From NCBI GenBank assembly GCA_012932865.1, contig SAXG01000008.1, positions 744,001-808,000 of the forward strand: DNA of 64,000 nt. The letters are read 5' to 3'. The translations under genes and the position numbers were made by a program. Each line of letters starts with the position of its first letter. The first letter of the stretch is position 1. This document shows, in pieces, positions 1-11,854 of this stretch. The notes under the pieces are model-generated. The model was not told the origin of the DNA and did no database searches. It saw nothing but the letters and a program-made list of their open reading frames with translations. The DNA comes from Amylostereum areolatum. Its lineage: Eukaryota; Basidiomycota; Agaricomycetes; Russulales; Stereaceae.

Positions 1-115
1 TACCCAAACAAAGGTAGTATGGTCGAGTGCGCATCAGAGCGAGAGGATCGTCCTCTTCCGTCCTCCGATTGAAGACGCCGTCGCCGCGCGAGAACGGCGA
101 CGCGTGGTCTCAAGC

Positions 116-3100
116 TTAATACGCCGTGACCCCGCTTTGCGTCGCAGCATACTGGCTCTTCATATCGTCCATGTCCGCAGCGTCATCCTGGCTCTTGTAG
201 TCAAACCCAGAGCTCAAGCTCCCGATCTCCGACACACCCGCAACGCTCGAGAAGCTTGTCCGCCGCCTTAGCCTGTCGCTCTGCGCGTACCCGACGCCGC
301 GGTCACCGAGCCCATGTCCAAGACCCATCGCGCTGGCTACGCTGTCCAAAGGCACATCCTGCGAGATGATCGAGGACGCATACGATCCTCCGTACGTGCT
401 CCGCTTCGCGCCCGCCCCGCCGAAGGGTGCACTTGCGGAGAACATGGGAATGCCAGAGGAGTAGGTGGCTTGTGACCGGAGCGACTGCACATCCGAGGGA
501 ATATAGTTGAGCGGATCGTGTGTGCGGTAAAACGAGGCATCGAAACGGCTGGGTGTGCCGGAAGTCGGTGCGCCGGAGAGGTACTCGCGCGCACTGGTGT
601 CGTGACGCCTGTACTGGTCGACCGATTTTACGAGTGTACGGCGAGGCTTGCTAAACTGGATCATGCTCGGTTGAAGGTTGTTGAGCGGGCCTTCCACAAG
701 ACACAGCTTCTCTTTGTAGTGAGTGAGGAGGTAATGCCACAAAGGGTGCTGAAGGGAAGAAGTCAACGAGGGGCTATCTGCATGATAGAACGGATACAGA
801 CCTTGCTCAAGACCTTTGGATTGCCTAAGATGACCACGCCGTACTTGGCACGAGTCAAAGCAACGTTGAGACGACGAGGGTCGTTCAAGAAGCCGATGCC
901 CTGATGCTCATTACTCCTCACACAGCTGAGGATGATATAGTCCTTCTCTCGGCCCTGGAAAGCATCCACTGACGCAACCTCGATTTCCTTGTACAGGTCC
1001 TTTTTGAGAGAGCCATTGTACTGCATATAGTTGACGATGTATGAGCGTTGCCCTTCGTATGGCGTCACAACGCCGATTTGACCAGGAACAACACCAGACT
1101 TGAAGAACTTAGTGACAATCTTCTCAACATTAGACGCTTCAGTTCTAAGGTCACGCCGTTAGCAGTTATAATTCCACAATGACGGACGTCATCATACCGA
1201 TTCAAGAAGGACGTCCCACTGCTCGAAATCTCCTCCTGGCCCAAGTTTTGATAGAAAAACATAGGTGTGTCGGGCACGGGCCAAGGGAAATCTACGTTCT
1301 TGCGCAGGCGCTCTGGGGCGGTGACATCCATTCTGCAAAGTCCCCTCGTAGAACATGTTTGAGGGGAAACTCCGACAAGCAGGGATGCATGCGGTACTGG
1401 ACTTGCAGACGAATAGGCCGGTTGCCGAGCACTACGAGTCGCTCAAACAGGGACTGGGTCAGACCAGCGCGGGCAGCCTTCTTGTTCATGATGACGGGCC
1501 CAAGCTGCTGGTGGTCACCGACGAGCACGACCTGCTTGCAGCCCAGGATGAGCGGAATCATACATTCTATAAGATAGAATTAACATATGACCTACACTCC
1601 GAGAGAGAACGCGTACCTGGTTCGGCAGCTTGAGTGGCTTCATCAATGAGCACCGTCCTAAACTTGAGCTTGCTCAGACGAGGGTCTCCCGCACCAACAC
1701 ACGTGCAGCAGATAACATCCGCTGCGCCCAAAATCTCCTTTTCGCACTGACGAATGAGGGTCTTGTACTTGCGCTCGTCGTTGGAGCTCAGTTCTCCCTG
1801 CTCGTTCTTGAGCTGAATGAGCTTTTGAAGCTCGACGTGTGTAGTGTTGTTAGCGACTTGCTGGTGCAAGGTGAGGAAGGCAACCGAGGAGTCAAGCGCC
1901 TCGCGAGACTTGGCGGTGAGTCGGACAACCTTGAGACCGGTTGAGTGAATCTTCTCCGTGAGCTGGTCGACGGCAACGTTGGAAGGTGCGCAGACAAGGA
2001 CTTGTCCAGGGTTCATCTTGGCCAGGTGATATACGATGGAGGCGGATGTAACAGTCTTTCCGGTCCCAGGTGGACCTTGGATCAAACTGAGGGGTTTCTG
2101 GAGCACGCTCTTGACAGCGTACATCTGGGAGTGGTTGAGCTCCGGGAGGCCAGGGGCAGAGAAGCGCTTGGGCATTTGGGTGCGTAAAACTTGCGGTTCG
2201 AGCTCGTGGCCGAGGAGTTTGTGGTACTAAAACAAAATCAGGACACCTTGCGATAGGTGAAGACTAGACAATACACACGATATAACCGCTGACACTCTTC
2301 TCGTCGACAGCGAATGTTTTCATCGCGAGTTGCATGCGGTCGAAGCTCGTCGACTTCCACACAAAATCGGCAGAGAAGTTGTGAGTGATATCATGGGGCA
2401 CACCCTCGGTCCTGCGCAACTCAAGCCCAATCTCATCGGAAACGTCTAAAACAAAGTTCAGCTGTGTGCCTAAAGGGTAGGCATATAAGACGCTTACTGT
2501 TCGGGACCTTTATAACATGTCCTACACCCTCCCAAGGCTTGTGAAGCTCGCCAGAGTACCGCAATCTAAGCTCGTCGCCAACAGCGAGTCTGACCTCCCC
2601 ACTCTCCAATTTAGGAAGGCCGAACCACGCAACTCGCTTTTGGTTCAAACCGAGATCCCACCTAACGGTGATATCCGTTTGGGTCTGACTCTCTTTGAGC
2701 CGTTTATCGTAATCCGCCTCAATCTTGACAAGGGGACCGAATATGTTCTGGTACTGGTACGCGTCCTCGTACCGGAGGAGGATCGACTGGGGCTCATCGT
2801 CAACGCCCGGTTTCTCCAGGTCTTCGAGTGTCGCCTGCGCGTTTTCGCGCCACAAGTCCTCCAAGCGGTTGATCTGCGCGAACGATATCTGACGCGAGCG
2901 CAGCTGTTCCGTCTCGCTGGGCGGCTTGACGAGCCAGGACAAAAACGAACGATCATCGATGAGGGGTGCCCACAGCGCGGCGTTCCACGAGATGTCCTTG
3001 GAGATGGCCGCGCACGGCTGCCTACAAAACAAAAAAGATCCGGTCAGTCAAACAAATAAGATGGGATCGCACAAGCATTATGAGAGTAACGCACCGACAA

Positions 3101-3673
3101 AGCAAGACGACAACAGTATCGCTCTTGGCGGGGATGAACCCGAGCATGAAAACGTTTTTGCTCCCGCAGTTGTAGCATTCGGGTGTGGTTTCGCCGAGCG
3201 GACTTTCGGCATGCAGTATGACTTCCTTATGCTTCGCACGGACAAGATGGTTCACGATATGAGAGGCAGAGGTATTCCCGCGGGAGTTGCAGAACCATTT
3301 GGAGCATATGAGGCACTTGACCACGGAAGCGGGGTTGTGGATGCCACAATAGCTGTTGTCCTAGGTTAGCAGGATTGATCAACCAAAGACAGTGAACGTC
3401 TACGCACCAGCAGGCGTGTGGCGGCAAATCAACTTGACCTTCATCCTTGAAATCGTCCAAAACCGCATCGAAGTCCTCCGAGAGAGAAGCCGAGGAGGGG
3501 TGCGTATGATCCGGAGAAAGCTGGGATCGGTCGTCGGCAATGGATAGGTTTTCGAGGTCGAGAGTGGTGTGAGCTTGAGTATTGGCGGTGTACACAGACG
3601 AAGTGTCGTCCACTATGCCCATGCCCCCGTAGGACGACGCAGAGTCGTACTGAAAGTTGTCGAACGAGTCCAT
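116..3673 (-). CDS. UPF1: UPF1 (RENT1/NAM7) RNA helicase, multi-exon
   Basis: ATP-dependent superfamily 1 RNA helicase, the core factor of nonsense-mediated mRNA decay; it acts in the cytoplasm with UPF2 and UPF3. The start is the ATG at 3673 (MDSFDNF) and the stop is TAA at 116-118. After an acidic N-terminus comes the Cys/His-rich UPF2-binding domain (about 3030-3420; [28 protein letters not shown]). The 1B/stalk region follows, then the helicase core: GPPGTGKT Walker [10 protein letters not shown] Walker [26 protein letters not shown] and LTRAK. The tail is rich in Ser, Gly and SQ pairs. Introns of about 50 bases are visible, for example 749-801, 1145-1197 and 1567-1616. The conserved stretch after [12 protein letters not shown] is readable only if two single extra bases are ignored (near 1363-1366 and 1327); it then gives [19 protein letters not shown]. 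Identity is very secure; the frame breaks are discussed in the findings. Confidence 0.96.
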
Positions 3674-3837
3674 GGCGGTAAGATGCAAAAGAACAGCCCG
3701 CGAACAGCGCAAAATATTGAAGCCAACCGCTGACTAAGAAGGTCTTCAAGCCCGGCCATTACGTTTCCTGATACTAGCTTTGATACAAACCCACGTTTTC
3801 ACTTCAACTTTGTACCCTTGCAGTCTCGCTCGCCATC
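3674..3837. promoter_or_regulatory. Divergent promoter region UPF1 / HYPK-like gene
   Basis: Only 164 bases separate the UPF1 start codon (reading left) from the HYPK-like start codon (reading right), so the two genes must share or overlap their upstream control regions. A pyrimidine-rich stretch lies just before the right-hand ATG. No clear TATA box is visible. Confidence 0.5.
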
Positions 3838-4228
3838 ATGGCATTGCAACGAAATGGGTACCCAGAGTCCGAGGTCATCGTGAACGTTCGTCCGCAAGCC
3901 CCTCTTCCACCATTCCCTCTGATAGTGATCCAATGTCGCACTAGTATGCGGACGGCAACTCGTACTCGAAGGGAAAGATGGAAGAGGCCGTCCGCGTCAT
4001 TTTCGAAAAGCCCCTTCCCAAACTTCTGAGGCCCGCCTCCACATTCAAAAAGGAGGATATCGATTTTATTGTACGCGTTTCCTCCATGTTCGTATTTCGC
4101 CCATCGGCAACGACCTCTTCATCGCACAGGTTTCTGAACTCGAAATTCCGCGCGCGCAAGCCGAAAAGGCGCTCGCCGAGCATGAGGGAGACCTACAAAA
4201 AACCCTCCGAGCCCTCATCACTCCGTAA
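3838..4228 (+). CDS. HYPK-like NatA-associated UBA-domain protein (88 aa)
   Basis: Three exons, 3838-3879, 3945-4070 and 4130-4228, with GT..AG introns of 65 and 59 bases, give an 88-residue protein. The C-terminal half has the HYPK layout: a KKEDIDFI helix followed by a UBA-like helix pair (VSELEIPRAQAEKALAEHEG). This closely follows the human huntingtin-interacting protein K pattern of KKEDLELI, then EISRAAAERSLREH. HYPK binds the Naa15-Naa10 N-terminal acetyltransferase (NatA) at the ribosome and tunes its activity. The final residues (LQKTLRALITP) match the family's end position. The assignment rests on motif recognition only; a generic UBA/NAC-type protein is the alternative. It is divergent from UPF1 and convergent with Mrp51, with a 68-base gap. 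Confidence 0.8.
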
Positions 4229-4296
4229 CATCTTCGCCCTTGCACACGATGTAGACGTGATTATGAATGTGATATATCGGATTTTAAGAAACAACA

Positions 4297-5588
4297 CTAC
4301 TTCGTTGCAACTCCAGGCAAAAGCCCTTTCAAAGTATTTACGAGCTTCGTGGAGTTGGTCGGTTTGTCCTTCTTCGGGAACAACATCCCGGTCAGTTTGT
4401 CGTTGGATGGCTGCGTCACCGAGTACTTCAACCCGCTGCGTTTGCCCGTGATCGTCTTCGCATCGCCGTGCGCGACGTACTTGGGCGTCCCCGGACGATG
4501 TGGGTTTGCGCGGAGGAGATCGTACGCCGTGGGGTCCATGACTGTCAGCGCCAACTCCGTCGACTGCAATCCACCATGCGGCGTCGGGGGTGTCGACAGC
4601 TTTGCCTCTGTGACACGAAGCGGAATTGCCTCCCGTTTGTCGTCAGGCATACGCGATGCCTTGGCATCGAAGTAAGCGGCCATGCCCGCGAACGAGGCGC
4701 GCGTCACTGCGGGCTGCCACTCCATGTTGAGATAACGACCGACTTTCGCTTTGGTGAGGAAGTACTTGCGTGAGCGGCGATTCGTGGGAGTACGTTGCAC
4801 CGGCCACACGATGGGGTTGGGGCTCCAAATCCTGAGATTCGGCGTGTCCATAACGTTTCCTATGCGCTGTCTCGCTGAGGAATCGCCTGCGAAGGGGGCC
4901 TCCGGCCAACGTCGTCGCCACGTCAGACGGATCATGCGCGACGGTAGGTTTTGTAGAGGTCCTTGGTATCCGTGCTTTCGCGGCGCTCGCGTTCCCTGTC
5001 GGCCTCCTTCTCCAAGAAGGCGAGGAAGGCGGGACGCTGCTCGCGCAGGTGCTCGAGGTATCGCTCGAATTCCTTCGGGTGCATACGCTCGATGTTCAGC
5101 ACCACGGTCGCGTAGAAGCCTTGCATGGAGGCTGGCACCACCGTCTCTTCTTCCGCTGCCTGGACTTCCCCCTCCGTCGCCGCCGCCGTCTCCGCCACTG
5201 GGCCCTTCCCGAACTCCGAGTCCAAAACCCACTTCGTCCGCGCCCCACCTCCCAGCTTCCTATCCCATGCGCTAGAGGACCTCGTGGTGGGCATCGTCCC
5301 GATTTCGTCCCACCGCTGCATCCAGCGCGCCTCCGACTCAGCGCGATGCCATTCCGTCTGCTGCTCCCGCGAATCTACGGCCTGCACCGTGATGTATTGT
5401 TTCCTTTTGTTGAGTGTGATGGGTCGCTTCAGACCGTAGTTGCCCCGGTGCGCGTCACCGCCGTGCGCGGTGTAGACCTGTCCTACGGTCGGGTCGTATG
5501 ACGCGAACTTGGAACGACGTAGGAGGGATGCAAAAGGTGAGGACGGCGAGGGCGGGGATGCTCTTCGCGCAGCCAGCGCGGTCGCCAT
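4297..5588 (-). CDS. MRP51: Mitochondrial small-subunit ribosomal protein Mrp51/bS1m-like
   Basis: The start is ATG at 5588 and the stop is TAG at 4297-4299. The N-terminus (MATALAARRASPP) is basic, lacks acidic residues and resembles a mitochondrial targeting sequence. It is followed by the Mrp51 signature region: LLRRSKFASYDP, a GNYGLKRPI block, then ITVQAVDSREQQTEW. The middle is charged (EFERYLEHLREQRP) and the C-terminal part is basic (TKAKVGRYLNMEW, TPKYVAHGDAKT), as expected for a ribosomal protein. The reading frame changes near 4935. An intron of about 56 bases with a weak donor (GTCGCG) and a good acceptor (TTCGCAG) joins KTY to RDSSARQR in frame; indel errors are the alternative. 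Mrp51 is a component of the mitochondrial 37S subunit. Family identity comes from recall of the N-terminal block. Confidence 0.78.
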
Positions 5589-7367
5589 TGAAGGGCGGAA
5601 GATAAGGAAGAAGAAAGTGTGCGTCGATGTGTGTGCACGCTCAGCGTTGTGCTCGCTGCTCGCGTTTGCTGGCCAGCAAAGAACCTCCCAAGTCCCGAGG
5701 TCCCGAGCAAGGTGTTCAAACCCCGCCGGCAACTGCCGACCTTCGAAAATATATAAACAGCGACGCCGCGCGTTGTGCGCCTACAAAATACCCACGACGT
5801 TCAAATTACTGTCTGTCCTCCGCTCGGCCTTCACAGGTTGTTTGCTTTCCTTGGGATGGACGGTCCAGACAAGCGTCGGAGAACGAGCTGGTTGTCTCAA
5901 AAACAATCTATGCTGATTGCTCCTCCCGTTGGTTGAAGAGCGAGGACGCAGGATCACCTGGAGATACCCACATACCTTTGCCATCTCCCCACATCTTTTC
6001 TTCACATCATAGCTCTCCAACGATGAATTCAAACGTATTGCCTAGTGAGTCGCCTTTTTGCGTTTTGAGATGGTGATGGACGTCGGGATGGTGGAGCGAG
6101 GCCGAGGAAGAAAACCCTGGTAACGGGATGCACCTGCCCTCCTTAGACTTGTCTAAGGAGCACCGATATCACGATACGGGCTGTACGGAAACGTGCAGAA
6201 CGTTCGTCGGCGGGGTGCATGTGAAGTGATAAAGGCGAGTCTGAGGTGCTCCGCCGTCGCCTGTCCCGATCTCGCTTCCTTAAAAAAAGTTCGATATTAG
6301 ACTAACATGTCTGTCTCCCTTGTTTTCAGGTGTTCCTCGGCTCATTGTTGCGTACTTATGATTCACGGATTGCAATATGATGACATTTACTGTGACTACC
6401 CCTCACCCAAGAGGCTATCGGCTATCGCTGACAACACCTCTGGCTTACCGCCAAATCCAATGGACATGATCGGGACATAATCCAATACTATGTCATGGCG
6501 TCCTACACCAGGCGATCCTATGTATCCTATGGGTTGTACGACGACGTCAAATGTTATGAACGTATTCACTGGCTGCCAGCTCAGGCTCGATCCAGTCGTA
6601 TCCTATCTTGCGTGTCATGGGTGAAGACCATTTACCGCCAGTCACTCAGCCGCAGCTCGCAGGACGTGCTAAAGTCGGCCCAACGCCGTACGTGTAGGGT
6701 TCGAGTCTTACTTATACTGGACATGATTTCCTTGGTCTTCCTGTCGTTGATCAGAACGAAAGAGAACAACAAACAGCGCTGTATTATTTGGAATAGATCG
6801 TGAATATGTCGCTGTAACAATAGCAGGATCGTTGGGCTCGCGAAAGTAAACGCAACCGTGAGAACAAGGGAGGAAGAAACAACGAACGTGAGGTAACTAT
6901 CTTGTCTATAATATATACATGTCATAGCATGATGCAACCACGCAATGCAGCACACACCACACGGTAGGGCAAAATAACAGCCATCCAATTTGGAAAAGAA
7001 GAAGGGGAGAAAAGGAAGAGGTTCAGTGCGACGGAGTGGAAAAGGGGCGGCGAGGGCGTGAAAAAAAAGTGTGTGCGGGAGTACGGTAGCGGAGGTATGA
7101 GATGTGCGTATGTGCGTGTTGGTTGGTGATGCGAAGGTCTCTCTGTGTAAAAAAATGCGTCTAGATAATGGGGGTATCTGCCTCGTTGCCGTCTTCCGCA
7201 CTCGAAAACCACCAGATCCATGGTCCGTCCCCCTGGTCCCGTTTTTGTTCTCGGCCCCTTCGACACCCTCTTCGACCATCCGAAGCACCGAGGACCTTCT
7301 CCTTCACCGTCATACATCCCCTTCAAACCCGGCCCGATAGGGGATAGCGCACTCGCGAAACGACGGA
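5589..7367. other. No supportable gene; possible promoter elements
   Basis: Open frames here are short, lack recognisable domains and overlap each other. A TATA-like TATATAAA lies near 5749-5756, pointing right. A tiny spliced frame (MNSNVLP..., from 6022 across a long GTGAGT..CAG interval) could follow it but gives only about 17 residues. The stretch from 6480 to 7340 shows no coherent coding pattern and may include the 3' untranslated region of the transporter gene. Confidence 0.4.
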
Positions 7368-8933
7368 TTACCTCCGTAAGCTATGGCGCGAACTTGGGCG
7401 GGAGGGTATCGGGGACGGTGTGCGTGAGGGCATTGGTGAGCCGTATGGCGCGTTCAAGTACCGGTCGGTCGAAAGCGTATCGCTGAATCCACCTGAAGGG
7501 GGCGCGAAACCGGCCTTCTCCGCGCGCACCGCGAGGCTGTCCACCGCCGACGATTTGACGTCGAAATATTCTCCAAGGATCGGGGCGGACGGGCTGACGG
7601 GGTCATCGTTCCACGACTTGGAGCCGGTAGCCGAAGACACGACGTTGACGAGCACCCGTGGCTCCTGCCCCGCCGGCTGGTTGTACAACCACGTTGCGGC
7701 GAGCACCGTCGAGGCACCGACGAGGAACGAAGGCGTGATCCGGAAGTCGAAAAGCGCGACGCTCGCGAGGAACGAGAGCACGATCGACAGCGACGTCGCG
7801 AAGCCTTTGAGGATGTTGTCCGAGTACTTGATCACGATCGCCGTCACCAGCCCACCGAACACCTGCACCGCGACCGTCGCCCATGCCCATCCCCCAAAGT
7901 TCCGCAGCATATCCCCCAGCCCGGACCCGGAACTCGACGCCGTGGCGAGCACCGGCAGCGCTGCCGGTACCAGCGAGAACAGCGACAGCTGTACGTTCCG
8001 CACCCACAGATCCGCTTTGGAGTTCTTCAGCACCATCTCGAAAGTACACGCCCGCGAGCCCCGACGTGAAACACGCCGCGGTCACCGCTCCGAACCCCTT
8101 GAGCGGGCTCATCGCGTGGCGGTACTCGTGCGCGCTGCCCACCGTCGGCACCGTGTCCGCGTCGTCCTTGTGCGACGTCGTCGTCTGGATCTGCACGATC
8201 CCGACGCCAACCGCGAGCATGAAGAGCGCGCCCCACTTGAGCGAGCTGATCCGCTTGCGCAGCATGGCCACGCTGAACGCCGCCGTCGTCAGGATCTTCA
8301 TCTGGTACGTCACTTGAAAGGACGCGACCGGCAGATTTCGCGATGGCCACGAACTGCAGGCTGTTTTGCACCACGTACAGAAATGCGGGGATTGACAGCT
8401 TCCAGCAGTCCCGGCTAAAAATGTCGCTGAGAAGCTGGCGAAGGGGACGATCCGGGTTCGGTACAGTGGACACGCGCCACCATGCGACGAAGAAGGAGAT
8501 GGTGCCCTTGAGGATCTCGTTTAGGAGCACGGCGGTCGCGGGGGAGTACGAAAGCGAGGGCGGGGTGCTAACGCGGGAATAGTGCATTACGATCGACAGC
8601 GCCTGCATTCTGGACGGCCAACGTGACTAGCCTGCAAGGACGTCAGTTCCGCGCGGTGTCCGAGTTAAACGCAACTCACGAGACGTATTTGAGCGGGAGC
8701 CCACACAGGGTCGGCCCCGCGGTGTCCTCCTTCGGTATTGGCGGTTGGTTGACGAGCACGGGGGGCTGTGGGGGAAACGGCGCGAGGACCTTTTCACCAA
8801 GAAGTGGAGAGGGGTGTGCACTGGGATTGGGCGAGGGCGTGACCGTGCGCGGGTAGGGAAACGGACGATGGTGCATGTCCGGAGACGCAAAAGACGGGCG
8901 GGAACGAGTGTGAGGATCGAGGGAGAGAGACAT
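7368..8933 (-). CDS. Nucleotide-sugar transporter, SLC35A (UDP-galactose type)
   Basis: Golgi membrane antiporter that brings a nucleotide sugar, probably UDP-galactose, into the lumen for glycosylation. The start chosen is ATG at 8933 (MSLSLDPHTRS) and the stop is TAA at 7368-7370. A Pro-rich cytosolic N-terminus leads to GLPLKYVS, where an intron of about 48 bases falls. The SLC35A core follows: LAVQNAALSIVMHYSR, FLYVVQNSLQFVAIANLP, QVTYQMKILTTA, GLAGVYFEMVLKNS, WVRNVQLSLFS, then FGGLVTAIVIKYSDNILKGFA. Several hydrophobic spans are evident and the C-terminal tail is long and Ser/Pro-rich. The conserved frame is recovered only by ignoring single extra bases near 8602, 8336-8338 and 8040. The family is certain; the substrate is inferred from similarity to Gms1/SLC35A2 rather than proven. 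Confidence 0.9.
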
Positions 8934-9700
8934 GGTGGTTTGAGACAGCGGTCGCTGTCGTCGTCGCCGTCGTGGTGGAGTCCTTGGACGTCGTTGCGGT
9001 TGCGGGGGATAAAAAGGCGAGCTCGGAAGGGACGTCGGGGAAAGCGGTTCGAAATGATGGACCCGCTCCACGGCGCTTTTTGGTTTCTGCCGCAGGAACT
9101 GATGAAATTACAGGGACTGGAGGAGAACTTGAGCAGCAATCGCAAAACCGAACGCAAGATAAACGGGTCGAACGGGTCAAACGACGAGCGCGAGGGCGGG
9201 ACAGTACGACAAGGAGATGATGGTCGAAACCAAGAGACAGGTGGACGACATTGCCTTCCGCGCAACTTGCAAGGCTAACTAACCCGGGGCTAACCCGTTA
9301 CCCGGCTTTTCCGGCGCTCGGCGTCTAGTCAAGTCAGTCGTCTCGTCAAATCCTCCCAGAATAAACCGGTCTAGATCCTGTCACGTGGTAAACAATGACA
9401 CATTCCCACGTGGCAACAATTTGCTGTCCGCGACGCGTCCGCCCCATCACCTCGCGCCCAACCACCACCACCATTTTCACCTTCCTAAATGCATACAGAA
9501 ACCACACCTATTGATACATCCAAACACCCAGAGCAGTATATGTACAAGAAGGCCCGACAGACAGCCGATTACGTGTGACGACAGCAACGATATGCAAGAC
9601 GAGAAACCAAGGACAGCATCAAGAAGTACGATAGGACAAGAGTGAGATGGAGAAGAGGGTTACCGAGACTGAGCACGACGTCCAAGACGTCCGAAGAAAA
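8934..9700. other. Upstream region of the transporter gene; no gene seen
   Basis: The 767 bases upstream of the transporter contain a basic, Pro/Arg-rich open stretch without domains, plus a poly-CCA-like run near 9460-9480. An upstream in-frame ATG at 9071 (MERVHHFEP) could extend the transporter N-terminus, but nothing supports it over the 8933 start. Confidence 0.35.
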
Positions 9701-10194
9701 TCAAGAAGTGTGTACGCCTGCCTTCACTGTGTCAACTTGCGCTTGCGCTTGCACCCTACCTCCCGCTGGACCGTGTTGTGCGCCTTCCGGTGTACGGCTG
9801 CCAGCAATGCCTGTCCGGCGCCAGTCAGCTACACGCTTTGTGCACGCCAAAGGAACACGCACGGCGAAGTAGTCAGCAACGATCCTAAACTTGCGGTTGC
9901 GTGCCGTGAACTGCTCCACGAATACAGCTTGACTGAGGAATGCCTCGACGACGATCTCGATCTCAGCATTTCTCCAAGATATCTGTGGTCTGCACCAAAT
10001 GTGAGCGTCCTTCAAGGGGTCTGAACGCGTCAATGAAGTACTCACCAAGGCGAAGCTCGAACGACGCGCTGCAGGACGCGTGTGTTCGTATGGGTTAAAT
10101 TCGTCCCCGGCCTGGATGTGAGACTCGGTCAACCCGGGAGAACGAGCCAAGGAAAATAGCGTACCATAAGTCGGTCAAACAAGGACGGTGTCAT
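9701..10194 (-). CDS. Small unrecognised spliced gene
   Basis: A coherent three-exon model reads leftwards from ATG 10194. MTPSLFDRLM is followed by a GTACGC..CAG intron. The next exon is AGDEFNPYEHTRPAARRSSFAL, then a GTGAGT..CAG intron, and the last exon carries IVVEAFLSQAVFVEQFTARN, KFRIVADYFAVRVPLAC and KRVADWRR before a low-complexity Gly/Gln/Ala tail ending at 9701. Both introns have good ends and preserve the frame. The helical, mixed-charge middle looks like a real folded segment. I do not recognise the family and assign no function. The 3' end could extend further if another intron follows the tail. Confidence 0.45.
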
Positions 10195-11854
10195 ACGAGG
10201 GTACGGGTGGTAACGAGCAAGGTGGGATGGGCGATAAGAAGGAAGACGCGATGTGTCGTGAGTAGCAAAGACTGGGAGAAGGAAACTCGAGCCCAGTGTG
10301 GTTCATGAGGGAATAGGGATGAGAGGTAAATTCAATGTAGTAGTGTATTCGGGTAGGAAAAGGAGCGTGCAGGAAGGGGAGGGGAAGGGAGGCAGTGGCG
10401 CGGTGGTGGTTAGATGGTGGTGGAAAGAGAAAAGAAGGGGGACGTGGAGGTTGGGACGAGATAGTCCCTTAAGTATCGAAAAGAACCCATAGCCTCGGCA
10501 ACAGCGCCGTGAGCTTTCGACGGGCGAATGACCGCGTAAATCAGGTAGTTAGCGCGCGCGCTGCCAGTTTGGGTTCACCCACCGCACACGGCCAGCCTCA
10601 CGAGGCCCTCCCAAGGTCATTCTCCGTTAACGACCATCCCGCAAACGCGAACACCTATCCATCGCCCGTGGCGCTTTCTCGTGATCCTCGTCCCGCTGAC
10701 ACCGTAGCCTTGGTTGCCCATCCATCCGGAATCGCCAGTCGGCACGTCCACGCAGAGAGGCGGACGCAGAGAGGCGGACCGGCTTTCATGAAGTCCAAAT
10801 CCTGGTCGAATACGAGGCAGAGAGGCGAGTCCAGCGGCACGGAAGCTGCAGAATCTTGAAGTAAGAACGGCCGATGGAAGGTTGTATACCCAGAAGAGGA
10901 CAAGGACCGCGGAAACTACGTGAAGTTGAATATGCCTAGGGCTCGCCCTCGAATTCCGGCAGCGTCAGCTCATAAAACGGACACTAAAACATCCAGGAGC
11001 AGTTAAAGTTGAATGGAAGACGCGTTGGAACCCGTCGCAGGAGAAGGGAGAAACCGCGAACAAGGGTGAGTCGTTGGCTTGTTGTCCCATTACAACAGTC
11101 ACCTTCCTGGGCTGATTTGACGACGGCCTCCTCTGACAGGAAAGAAAATTGCCCGGGAGTTTGAAGAAAGGAAGTTCCTTCGAGCATAGTAAAGTGGTCG
11201 GGTCGTGTTGCCGTGAAGCATGGCTGTCCTTGTCTCAGATCCTGGAAGCTTGGATCGACTCTGGGCAATTGGTTAAGGTACGTCAGTATTCACGAATTTC
11301 AATGACTCTTAGGAAAATGCAATGCGATTGGGCCGCTCTCCCGCACTGCCAGATGGACTGAACATGATGCCTCTCATCGGTCGCGCACAGAGCGAAGAAC
11401 CCAGGCCAACACTTTTTCTCCGTCTATCGTTAGGCAAGGTAAGTCCTTTCCCCACACCCACATAGAATCAACAACCGCCCTCGTCGATATCCATGCCACG
11501 CACCACCCAAAGGTGAGTTCGTTCCCCACCCTCCGAGTCATAGTCCTCCTCGACACCCCCCTTCGGTCACATAGTCACATCAAGAGACGCCCGTCACATG
11601 TCACGCAGTCACGCATTGACTCGCATGAGAGCGTACTTACACGCCAGGGACCCTCCGACGTCTCGCTGGGCGGAAGTCGCAATCATACATATGCATGCAG
11701 GACACTGTGCCCACACGAGTCACCCGGAAATGTGACTCGCTGTCTGGTCCAGCCCGTTCCCACCCAATAACTCGGCGAATCATCCATCATGGTACCGACA
11801 GCATGGAACCAAGAACGACAATGCGTCGTCGTCGACGAAGGGGGTCTGGATTTG
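10195..11854. other. No supportable gene
   Basis: Short overlapping frames only. A short direct repeat of about 14 bases (GCAGAGAGGCGGAC) occurs twice in tandem near 10756-10785, with a related copy a little further on. A C-rich homopolymer lies just downstream near 11950. I see no domain, RNA gene or consistent intron pattern. Confidence 0.35.

Noticed and set aside
5746..6380. A tiny spliced gene (MNSNVLP...) downstream of TATATAAA
   Set aside because: It needs a long intron and gives about 17 residues with no family resemblance; kept only as a note in the intergenic entry.
6640..6720. tRNA-like B box (GGTTCGAGTC) near 6698
   Set aside because: The supposed T-arm pairs poorly (A-A and T-C oppositions) and no acceptor stem, D-arm or anticodon arm can be drawn around it.
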